Origin: Planctomycetota bacterium
GTDB lineage: Bacteria; Planctomycetota; UBA1135; GCA-002686595
NCBI GenBank assembly: GCA_020853575.1
Contig: JADYYP010000017.1
Location: 158,670-222,669, forward strand
DNA: 64,000 bases
Direction of reading: 5' to 3'
The notes under the pieces were generated by a model, which was not told the origin of the DNA, did no database searches, and was given only the letters and a program-made list of their open reading frames with translations. The translations under genes and the position numbers were made by a program. Positions 54,975 to 62,820 of the stretch are shown piece after piece. The stretch's first letter is position 1, and each line of letters begins with the position of its first letter.

Positions 54975-55751
54975 TCAGCGGCGAGCGGCCGCGAGCGCGC
55001 CGATGCGACTCGCGCGTTTCGCCCCGCCGTGCGTGACCTCGCGGCGGTGCGAGGGCAGCTCGTCGGCGTGCGCATAGGTGCAGCGATCGGAGACGTCGAT
55101 GCTGCGGCAGCCGGCGCGCTCGAGCTGGATCCGCGCGGCGTGCTTCAGATCGACGTGCGGTCGCGCGGATCCGCGCGCGTGCACCGCAGCGCCGAGCTCC
55201 GCGCGCTCGAACAGCTCCGCGACCTCCGGGCCCATCTCGCAGCGCTCGAGCGACAAGCACGGGCCGATGGCCGCGACCAGCGGGGCTTCTCCGAGCACCG
55301 CGACCGCCGCTGGGATGACGCCCGCGATCAAGCCGCGCCAACCCGCGTGGATCGCCGCCACGCGGCGTCCATCGGCTGTCGCGACCAGCACCGGCACGCA
55401 GTCGGCGGTGTACACGAGCAGCGCGCGATCGGCGCGACTGGTGACCAACGCGTCGCCCTCGCAGTCGGGGGTGGGCAGCTCTGCGAGCACCTCGTGCACG
55501 CTTGCGCCGTGGACTTGGCGCAGCGAGACGAGGGGCCACTCCGCATCGAAGCCCGCGAGCTCGCGCAGCGTCGCATCGGCCTCGTCGTCGAGTCGACCGA
55601 GGTCGAGCTCGCGCCGCGCGGGGCCGATCCGCGTGGTGAAGGCGTGCGGCACGTGCAGGGCCGCCAACGCCGGCGAGCGGTACACGACGGTGCCGTTGCG
55701 GTGCGCGACGCGTTCGAGCATCGGTGGAGCGTAGCGTCGGGCCGCGCTCAC
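54975..55751 (-). CDS. pgeF: PgeF/YlmD-family laccase-domain protein
   Basis: 258 residues from a GTG at 55751, which overlaps the preceding stop by 4 bp (GTGA). The zinc- and substrate-binding motifs of the YfiH/PgeF family are present: LRQVHGASVHEV (His), YTADCVPVLVATADG (Cys), IHAGWRGLIAGVI (His), and AIGPCLSLERCEMG. PgeF corrects L-Ser/D-Ser errors in peptidoglycan, while other members cleave purine nucleosides; the choice cannot be made by sequence alone. The operon links it to a radical SAM enzyme and a SET-domain protein. Confidence 0.93.
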   Translation of the reverse strand: MSAARRYAPPMLERVAHRNGTVVYRSPALAALHVPHAFTTRIGPARRELDLGRLDDEADATLRELAGFDAEWPLVSLRQVHGASVHEVLAELPTPDCEGDALVTSRADRALLVYTADCVPVLVATADGRRVAAIHAGWRGLIAGVIPAAVAVLGEAPLVAAIGPCLSLERCEMGPEVAELFERAELGAAVHARGSARPHVDLKHAARIQLERAGCRSIDVSDRCTYAHADELPSHRREVTHGGAKRASRIGALAAARR

Positions 55752-56863
55752 GCGAGCCGCGGAGCCCAGTCCTCGTATTCCTGGCGCAGGTGCAGGCGGT
55801 CGGCGTAGCAGAAGCGCTCACGACCGAAGCGTCGGGTGAGGCGCTCCTCGAGCTGCGCGAAGTGCTCGGGCGGCAGCATCAAGGGCTCGAGCAACTCGGC
55901 GCCGCGCGCGGTCTCGGGCGGGTAGTACATCTCGCGCAGCGTGAAGCTCACCGCGCCGAGCGCTTCGCCCCACTCGACGACGCGTTCGATGCCCGGGAAG
56001 CTCGCGGTGGTGACCACGATGTTGAGATTGAGGCGAATGGCCGGCGCGGCCGCCAGCAGGCCGCGCACGTTGTCCTGGATGCGCTCGAGCTTGCTGCCGC
56101 AGCGCACGCTGGCGAGCACGTCCGCGTCGGTCGAATCGAGCGACAAGAACAGCGCATTCAAGCGCGTGGCCGCGATGCGCTTCCAGTCGTGCTTGTGCAG
56201 GAGCGTGCCGTTGGTGATCAGCATGAACAGCTCGCGCGGCGGCAGTGGCGCGCGCCCGGCGGCCTCGAGGAAGTCGCACAGCTCCTGGCTGACCGTCGGC
56301 TCTTGTCCGCAACCGATCGCCAGGTTGTCGAGTCCGGTGACGTTGTGCGCGAGGAAGTGCTCGAAGTCGGCCAGCGCCAGGCGCTCCTTCGTGCGCAGCG
56401 CGATCGTCGGGCAGTAGACGCAATCGAGGTTGCAGGTGTTGCTGATGTCCACGCGCAAGGTGCCGAAGTGCATCGGTGGAGCGTGCAGCGCGCGCTGGAA
56501 CACGAGCGGGTTGACGATCAGCTCGCGGATGCGACGGCTCACGGTCACGGGCGAACCGGCGAGCTCGAAGCCGGTGCCTTCGACTCCGATGCTCAAGCGT
56601 TGCCTGTCGTGCTCGCGCAAGAGCTCGGCGGGGAGCTCGACGTGGAACGCGTGACTGCCGTCGCCTTTCCCTGCGTGCAGCAGATCGCGCCGGAAGCGGT
56701 CGGCGACGCCGCGCGCGACTTCCACGCCCGCGCGGCGCACGACCACGGTCACGCGCTCGCTGGGCCGGTCCGTGCGCCAACACCAACCGACGACGCACGT
56801 GCTGTCGCAGTCGTCGACGAAGCCTTCGTAGGGGATCGAGTCGTGGTTCAAGTGAGCTCTCAC
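55748..56863 (-). CDS. Radical SAM enzyme fused to an N-terminal beta-sandwich
   Basis: 371 residues from a GTG at 56863 (no good ribosome site; a TTG three codons on is possible). Residues about 8-110 (EGFVDDCDSTCVVGWCWRTD, then ERVTVVVRRAGVEVARGVAD and GKGDGSHAFHVELP) match a beta domain normally fused to glycosyltransferases. Residues 135-371 are the radical SAM core: CNLDCVYC (Cys144, Cys148, Cys151), followed by GLDNLAIGCGQEPTVSQELC and MLITNGTLLHKHDW. The usual SPASM Cys-rich tail is not evident. It probably carries out a radical reaction on a peptide or envelope glycan. Its stop overlaps pgeF. Confidence 0.88.
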   Translation of the reverse strand: MRAHLNHDSIPYEGFVDDCDSTCVVGWCWRTDRPSERVTVVVRRAGVEVARGVADRFRRDLLHAGKGDGSHAFHVELPAELLREHDRQRLSIGVEGTGFELAGSPVTVSRRIRELIVNPLVFQRALHAPPMHFGTLRVDISNTCNLDCVYCPTIALRTKERLALADFEHFLAHNVTGLDNLAIGCGQEPTVSQELCDFLEAAGRAPLPPRELFMLITNGTLLHKHDWKRIAATRLNALFLSLDSTDADVLASVRCGSKLERIQDNVRGLLAAAPAIRLNLNIVVTTASFPGIERVVEWGEALGAVSFTLREMYYPPETARGAELLEPLMLPPEHFAQLEERLTRRFGRERFCYADRLHLRQEYEDWAPRLA

Positions 56864-57235
56864 GCGCCCGCGGCGAAGCCTCGCGAGCGCAGTCCCGCAT
56901 TGTGCCCGATGCCCGCGCGGGCACCAGGGGCGAGCGCGCTCCGAGTTCGACCGTCCGCGCCGGGAGAGCTGGGTCACAGCGCACCCTTGCGCTGGCGTGG
57001 GGCAGCCGCGATCCGGCCTTCGCGCGCGATGTGCCCGATTTGCGGAGCGCGCGCGAACAGCCGATTTCGTGCCACCACGAAGCCCTTTGGATCGAGCCGC
57101 AGGACTCGCCTCGCGATCTAGGGTGTCGCTGCACGTTTGGCGGAGCCAGCAGCGAATGCGCGTTCAGCGCTGCGCCGTGTTTCGTCGGTCGGCCGTATTC
57201 CTGGGACGCGCCGTCACTGGTAGGGTCGAGCCACC
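56864..57235. other. 372-bp divergent intergenic region
   Basis: Lies between the divergent radical SAM gene and the sigma factor. No gene is seen; short frames are basic and lack ribosome sites. It must carry the promoters of both neighbours; a TAGGGT near 57221 is the best element found. Confidence 0.55.
57221..57226 (+). promoter_or_regulatory. Candidate -10 element (TAGGGT)
   Basis: TAGGGT 9 nt before the GTG at 57236, consistent with a leaderless transcript. Preceded by GG, not GC. Confidence 0.35.
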
Positions 57236-57781
57236 GTGGACACATCGAGTGCCAGCTCGCCCGCACCCTCGTGTGGCTCTGAGTCGGACAGGGAATTCAA
57301 CCTCGCCTATGCGCAGTTGCGCGCTCTCGCCCACAACATGTTGCAGGGTCAGCGAGCGGGCCACACCCTCCAGGCGACGGCTCTCGTGCACGAGGCCTAC
57401 ATGCGGCTGCTGATGAGCGGAGGTTCGGTGCTCTCCGACGCCGGCCGGTTCCACCGAGTGGCAGCGGTTGCGATGCGCAACATCCTGGTCGACCACGCGC
57501 GCGGTCGAGCTCGTCTGAAGCGCGCTGGGCGCATCGAGCAGTTGTCGCTGGACGCGGTCGAGTTGGCGGGACGGGGCGCCAACGACGAGATCTTGGTCGT
57601 CGACGAGGCGATCGAGCGCCTCCGAGGGTCTCACCCCGAGCTCGCCAACTTGGTCCAGATGCGCTTCTTCGCCGGCCTGACCATCGAGCAGGTTGCAAGC
57701 GCTCTGGGGCAGTCCGAGCGGACCATCTACCGAGATTGGACCTACGCCAAGGCGCTGCTGTTGCGCGAGCTGCGCGAGTAA
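57236..57781 (+). CDS. ECF sigma factor (TIGR02999-like)
   Basis: 181 residues from a GTG at 57236. Region 2 is seen in YAQLRALAHNMLQGQRAGHT and ATALVHEAYMRLL, then VAAVAMRNILVDHARGRARLK, which is characteristic of the TIGR02999 sigma family of planctomycetes and acidobacteria. Region 4 has VQMRFFAGLTIEQVASALGQ followed by SERTIYRDWTYAKALLLREL. It ends 66 bp before a giant Ser/Thr kinase on the same strand. In Planctomycetes ECF sigma factors with adjacent kinases form recognised groups, so phosphorylation control is likely. Confidence 0.93.
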   Translation: MDTSSASSPAPSCGSESDREFNLAYAQLRALAHNMLQGQRAGHTLQATALVHEAYMRLLMSGGSVLSDAGRFHRVAAVAMRNILVDHARGRARLKRAGRIEQLSLDAVELAGRGANDEILVVDEAIERLRGSHPELANLVQMRFFAGLTIEQVASALGQSERTIYRDWTYAKALLLRELRE

Positions 57782-57847
57782 TTCCTGTCAGGTTCCGGCG
57801 GGCGGCGACGTCTTGACTGGGACGAAAGTCGGCCGGAGATCCAACCC

Positions 57848-60800
57848 ATGAGTGGTGCACCGCAGCGCAAGGATCGGGCGCGAGAGCTGTTCGACATGGC
57901 GCTCGAGCACCCTGCCGCCGAGCGCGCGGCCTTCCTGGCACAGAAATGCGCGGGCGACGTCGAGCTGCGTTGCGAGCTGGAGGTGCTGCTCAAATTCCAC
58001 GACGAAGCCCAAACGGCGCTGCGCGATCCGGCGTCACTCGTGACCGAGCAGCCCGGCGATCGCATTGGCCGCTTCAAACTGCTGCAGCGCATCGGCGAGG
58101 GCGGCTTCGGGACGGTCTGGATGGCCGAGCAGGAGGAGCCCGTGCGACGCAAGGTCGCGCTCAAGGTGCTCAAGGCCGGCATGGACACGGCCCAGGTCGT
58201 GGCGCGCTTCGAGGCCGAGCGCCAAGCGCTGGCGCTGATGGACCACCCCAACATTGCCAAGGTCTTCGACGGCGGAGCGACGCCTCAAGGCCGGCCCTAC
58301 TTCGTGATGGAGCTCGTGCGCGGCGTTCCGATCACGCAGTACTGCGACGAAGCCTCGCTCACGCCGCGCGAGCGCCTGGAGCTGTTCCTGCCGATCTGCC
58401 AGGCGGTGCAGCACGCGCACTACAAGGGCGTGATCCACCGCGACATCAAACCGAGCAACGTCCTGGTCACGCTGCACGACGGTCTGCCGGTGCCCAAGGT
58501 GATCGATTTCGGCATCGCCAAGGCCACCCAGGGGCGCCTGACCGACCGCACGATGTTCACCGAGTTCCGCCAGATGCTGGGCACGCCGGAGTACATGGCG
58601 CCCGAGCAGGCCGAACTGTCCGGCCTTGACGTCGACACGCGCGCCGACGTCTATTCGCTGGGCGTCCTGCTGTACGAGCTCCTGACCGGCACGCGCCCGT
58701 TCGACTTCAAGACGCTGCTGCAGGCCGGCTACGCCGAGATGCTGCGCACGATCAAGGAGGTCGAGCCGCAAAAGCCCAGCACGCGCATCAGCACCATGGG
58801 GGCGTTGCTCTCCGGCGTCGCGAAGCACCGCCGCATGCACCCACGCGCTCTCGGCCCGCTGATGCGCGGCGACCTCGACTGGATCGTGATGAAGTCCTTG
58901 GAAAAGGACCGCAACCGCCGCTACGCGACGCCCGCCACGCTGGCGGAGGACGTCCAGCGACACCTGCGCAGCGAGCCGGTGCTCGCCGGCCCACCCAGCC
59001 GGCTCTACAAGCTGCGCAAGTACGTGCGGCGACATCGCACTGGCGTCGCCGCCGGTGGCGCGATCGCGCTCGCACTCCTCGCCGGCGGCGCGGCCGCCGT
59101 CTGGGGCTGGCGCCGAGCGAGCGACGAGTCCCGGACCGCGCGCACCGAAGCAGCCAAGGCGGAGGCCATGGTCGCGCTGCTCGAACAGATGCTCGCGAGC
59201 GCCGACCCGGCCGCGCAGCGGGGGCCGAACTACACCGTCCGCGAGCTGCTCGAGGACTTCGACCGCGAGACGCTGCGCCGCCTCGATGGCGAGCCGGAGG
59301 TCAAGCTCGCGCTCGAGCACACCATCGCCCGCAGCTACCTCGGGCTCCGGCTGGCGGACAAGGCGCTGCCGCACGTCGAGGCGGCGCGCCGTCTCGCGGC
59401 GGAGCTGTTCGGAGCCGAGAGCGCCGCGACGGATGAGAGCGAAGCGCTGTACGGACACTACCTGCAGGATTGCGGTCGCTACCAGGAGGCCGGCGCGCAC
59501 TTCACCGCGCTGTTGGCGCGCTCGAAGGGGCGCGTTCCGGTCGAAGTGTCCGATGATTGGCGCCTGTCGCTGGCTGAAAGTGCACGTGTGGGGGGGCAGT
59601 ACGACGACGCCATCGGCTGGTTGCGCGAACTCGCGGCCGAGCAGAAGCAGCGCGCGGGGGATCAGCGCGGAGCCATCGCGAAGACGCAGCGCTTCCTCGG
59701 CGTGGCGCTGTCGAACCGCAACAATCCCGGTGACTTCCAGGAATCCGAGCAGTTGGCGCGCTCGGTGCTGGGGACGCTACGCGAGCTGCTCCCAAGCGAA
59801 TCGCCTGAGATCACGAGCGCCCTCACCAGCCTCTCGAGGGTGTTGGCGGACTCGGGGCGGGTCGAGGAGGCACTCACGCTCGCGGAGGAGGTGCTGGCGC
59901 GCGACCTCGCGCACTTCGGCCCCGAGCACGTGATGGTGGCGAAGTCGAAGATCGACCTCGCTGAGCTGCAGCGCGCCTCCGGACAGGCGCCGAAGGCAGA
60001 GCCGCTCTTGCGCGAGGCCGTCGAGAGCTACCGGCGTATCGGCACCGATCCGGTGCAGCTCGCGTGGGCGTTGAACCAGCTGGGCTCTGTGTACTACTCG
60101 CAGGCCAAGGCCGCGCCAGCGGCGGAGGCGTGGCGTGAGTCGCTCGAGATTCGACGGCGCGAGCTGGGCGACCACGACTCGGTCGCTCGCACGATGCAGA
60201 ACCTCGCACTCGCGATCTCCAGCACGAATCCGCAAGAGAGCCTGGCGTTGATGGAGGAGTCGCTGGCGATGCGCATCCGCATCCATGGCCAGACTCACGC
60301 CGAAGTTGCGATGGCGCAGAACGGACTGGCCTCGGTGCTACTGGCGCGCGGGGACTTGGAGCGCGCTGAGCTCCTCGTCCGCTCGGCACTGGAAACGCGC
60401 CGACAACTCCTGCCGCCTGGGGACTTTCATACCTTCCAGTCCCAGGTCACCCTCGGCAACTGCCTTGTTCGGCAGCACAGGCTCAATGAGGCTCTCGAGG
60501 TCCTGGCAAGCGCGCTCGCGTCGGGTCGAGAAACGCTGCGTGCCGGACATCCGGAACTCGCTCCCGTACTGGTGTGGATCGCGCAGTCGCGCTGGCAGCA
60601 GGGCGAGTTGGAAGCGGCCGTGACGGCATGCTCGGAAGCCGTCGCCATCTGGCGAGCCGAGTTCGGTCCGACTCAGCCGATGGCCATGAACTCTGCACAG
60701 GTCTTGGTCCGGCTGCTCGTCGATGCCGGAAAGGACATCGAGGCGCGCCGCTGGGCCGATCAGGTCTTTGCCGACATGAGCACGTCCATGGCAGCCGGAG

Positions 60801-61288
60801 ACGTCCGATTGGCGGGCGCCTGGGTCTTGCGTGCGCGTGCCCATCGTCTGGCCGGCGAGCCGGAGGACGCCGAGCGTGCATTGGGCGAAGCGTTGGCGCT
60901 GTGTGCCAATAGCAGCGTGCGCGAGCTCGGCCTCGCGACCGCGCAGTCCGTGTGTGCCGCATACCTGCTGGAACTGGAGCGTGCTGCGGAGGCGGAGCCG
61001 CTCTTGCGCAAGAGTCTTGACCTGTGCGTCACGATCGCGCCGGAAAATCAGCAGCGCTGGACCGTCGCGAGCCAGCTCGGAAGCGCGCTCGTGCAACTTG
61101 GACAGCTCGCCGAAGCCGAGCCGCTGCTGTTCGAGGCGATGGGCAAGCTTCCACGTGGCATGCCGCTGCCTGCGGGGAAGGTCCAGACCGAAACGTGCCA
61201 GCGGCTGATCGAGCTTTATACGCGCTCTGGCAAGGCCGCCGAGGCCGAGGTTTGGCGCGCCAAGCTGGACGAACTCGGGCCTCGATGA
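57848..61288 (+). CDS. PknB-type Ser/Thr kinase with C-terminal TPR array
   Basis: 1146 residues with GGAG upstream. The kinase domain (about 75-360) is complete: [34 protein letters not shown] (Asp199), [12 protein letters not shown] (Asp220) and [18 protein letters not shown], then [21 protein letters not shown] single membrane helix follows (about 400-422, [20 protein letters not shown]). Residues 440-1146 are a helical solenoid of TPR-like pairs ([40 protein letters not shown]). The adjacent ECF sigma factor is a probable regulatory partner. Kinase-TPR proteins of this size are common in planctomycetes; the signal is unknown. Confidence 0.94.
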   Translation: MSGAPQRKDRARELFDMALEHPAAERAAFLAQKCAGDVELRCELEVLLKFHDEAQTALRDPASLVTEQPGDRIGRFKLLQRIGEGGFGTVWMAEQEEPVRRKVALKVLKAGMDTAQVVARFEAERQALALMDHPNIAKVFDGGATPQGRPYFVMELVRGVPITQYCDEASLTPRERLELFLPICQAVQHAHYKGVIHRDIKPSNVLVTLHDGLPVPKVIDFGIAKATQGRLTDRTMFTEFRQMLGTPEYMAPEQAELSGLDVDTRADVYSLGVLLYELLTGTRPFDFKTLLQAGYAEMLRTIKEVEPQKPSTRISTMGALLSGVAKHRRMHPRALGPLMRGDLDWIVMKSLEKDRNRRYATPATLAEDVQRHLRSEPVLAGPPSRLYKLRKYVRRHRTGVAAGGAIALALLAGGAAAVWGWRRASDESRTARTEAAKAEAMVALLEQMLASADPAAQRGPNYTVRELLEDFDRETLRRLDGEPEVKLALEHTIARSYLGLRLADKALPHVEAARRLAAELFGAESAATDESEALYGHYLQDCGRYQEAGAHFTALLARSKGRVPVEVSDDWRLSLAESARVGGQYDDAIGWLRELAAEQKQRAGDQRGAIAKTQRFLGVALSNRNNPGDFQESEQLARSVLGTLRELLPSESPEITSALTSLSRVLADSGRVEEALTLAEEVLARDLAHFGPEHVMVAKSKIDLAELQRASGQAPKAEPLLREAVESYRRIGTDPVQLAWALNQLGSVYYSQAKAAPAAEAWRESLEIRRRELGDHDSVARTMQNLALAISSTNPQESLALMEESLAMRIRIHGQTHAEVAMAQNGLASVLLARGDLERAELLVRSALETRRQLLPPGDFHTFQSQVTLGNCLVRQHRLNEALEVLASALASGRETLRAGHPELAPVLVWIAQSRWQQGELEAAVTACSEAVAIWRAEFGPTQPMAMNSAQVLVRLLVDAGKDIEARRWADQVFADMSTSMAAGDVRLAGAWVLRARAHRLAGEPEDAERALGEALALCANSSVRELGLATAQSVCAAYLLELERAAEAEPLLRKSLDLCVTIAPENQQRWTVASQLGSALVQLGQLAEAEPLLFEAMGKLPRGMPLPAGKVQTETCQRLIELYTRSGKAAEAEVWRAKLDELGPR

Positions 61289-61426
61289 GCGCTCACGACC
61301 CCAGTTTCCCACGAAATCCTGTCAGTCGCCCGCCCGCATCGCCGTCCGGCTGGTCGAGGCGCGCGGACCTCGGTCTGAGCAAGCCGCCGCACCCGTTCCC
61401 AGGCCCCAAGCTCGGCAGACATCGCC

Positions 61427-62770
61427 ATGCAGACGACAAACACGCGCTATCCGATCCTGGTCCCCACGCTCGCCTTGGCTCTGGCCGCCGCCGCCCCGCC
61501 CGCGGTCGCCCAGGTCTCGGGCGTCATCACCCGCGCCAGCCTGTCCTCGACCGGCGTGGATGCCAACGGAGCGAGCGTGACGAACTCCGCCACCCCGCTC
61601 TCGATCAGCTCGGACGGGCGCTTCGTGGCCTTCAACTCGGCCGCGACGAACCTCGTGTCGGTCGACACCAACGGCATCCCGGACGTCTTCGTCCGCGACC
61701 TGCTGCTGGGGACGACCGAACGCGTCAGCGTGACGAGTTCCGGCGGCCAGGCGATCGGCGACAGCTCCGCGCGCGGCAGCTACGGCACGGCGCTCAATGC
61801 CGACGGACGCTACGTCGCGTTCTACTCGTACTCGCCCAACCTCGTCTCTGGCGACACCGGCGGCTTCTGCGACGTTTTCGTGCACGACTGCGCGACGGGC
61901 GCTACCGAGCGCGTGAGCGTCTCGACCTCCAACGGCTCTCCGAACAACGCCAGCCAGTACCCGTCGATCAGCTCCGACGGCCGCTACGTCGTGTTCCAGT
62001 CCGGCGCGACGAATCTCGTGTCCGGCGACAAGAACAACAACGTCGACGTGTTCTTGCGCGATCGGAGCACCAACGTGACGAAGCGCGTCAGCGTCAGCAC
62101 GGCGGGCAAGGACGCCAACGGCCTCAGCTCTCTCGGCCTGGGGAACACGGCGGTCAGCGCCGACGGGCGCTACGTCGTGTTCCACTCGAGCGCGACCAAC
62201 CTGGTTTCGGGCGACACGAACGGCCAGTACGACGTCTTCCTGCGCGACCTCGTCGCGAACACCACGCAGCGCATCAGCCTGACTTCGACCGCTGCCCAGA
62301 CCAACGGCTGGAACGGCCAGGCCTCCATCAGCGCCGATGCCCGCTACGTGGCGTTCTATTCCTACGCGCCGAACCTCGTGCCCGGCGGCGCGACCGTGCC
62401 GCAGCCGCAGGTCTACGTGCGCGACCGCGTGCTCGGGACCACGGCGTGCGCGAGCGTCTCGTCCTCTGGCGTCGTGAGCGACCGCGCTGCCGTCGTGCAC
62501 CCCGCGATCAGCGGCGACGGCCGCTTCGTGACGTTCGTGAGCAACGCCACCAACCTCGTCGCAGGCGGAACGACTCCGGGATACCACGTGTTCGTCCGCG
62601 ACCTCGCACTCGGGACGACCACCTGTCCGACCGCGTCGGCCGCCCCCGGGACGACGCTCATCGACGTGGCCATCGACTCGCTCGGTCTGCACATCGCGTT
62701 CGACTCGCTCGCCACGAACCTCGTCCCCGGCGACACCAACGGCGTGCAGGACGTGTTCGTGATCGAGTGA
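61427..62770 (+). CDS. Secreted TolB-like beta-propeller protein
   Basis: 447 residues. The signal peptide ends at PPAVAQV. The body has about six repeats of roughly 60 residues, each with the pattern S-SDGRFVAF-NSAATNLV followed by DTNG-x2-DVFVRDL and TTERVSVSS-G. This is the WD40-like TolB/PD40 propeller signature. The DTNG-DVF loops may bind calcium. It ends abruptly after the final repeat (QDVFVIE), without an anchor or sorting domain. It follows the kinase gene by 138 bp on the same strand; whether they are co-regulated cannot be told. Confidence 0.85.
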   Translation: MQTTNTRYPILVPTLALALAAAAPPAVAQVSGVITRASLSSTGVDANGASVTNSATPLSISSDGRFVAFNSAATNLVSVDTNGIPDVFVRDLLLGTTERVSVTSSGGQAIGDSSARGSYGTALNADGRYVAFYSYSPNLVSGDTGGFCDVFVHDCATGATERVSVSTSNGSPNNASQYPSISSDGRYVVFQSGATNLVSGDKNNNVDVFLRDRSTNVTKRVSVSTAGKDANGLSSLGLGNTAVSADGRYVVFHSSATNLVSGDTNGQYDVFLRDLVANTTQRISLTSTAAQTNGWNGQASISADARYVAFYSYAPNLVPGGATVPQPQVYVRDRVLGTTACASVSSSGVVSDRAAVVHPAISGDGRFVTFVSNATNLVAGGTTPGYHVFVRDLALGTTTCPTASAAPGTTLIDVAIDSLGLHIAFDSLATNLVPGDTNGVQDVFVIE

Positions 62771-62820
62771 GACTCGCGGTCCAAGTCCGTCGACTCGTGC
62801 GAAGTGAAAGGTGCATGAAC

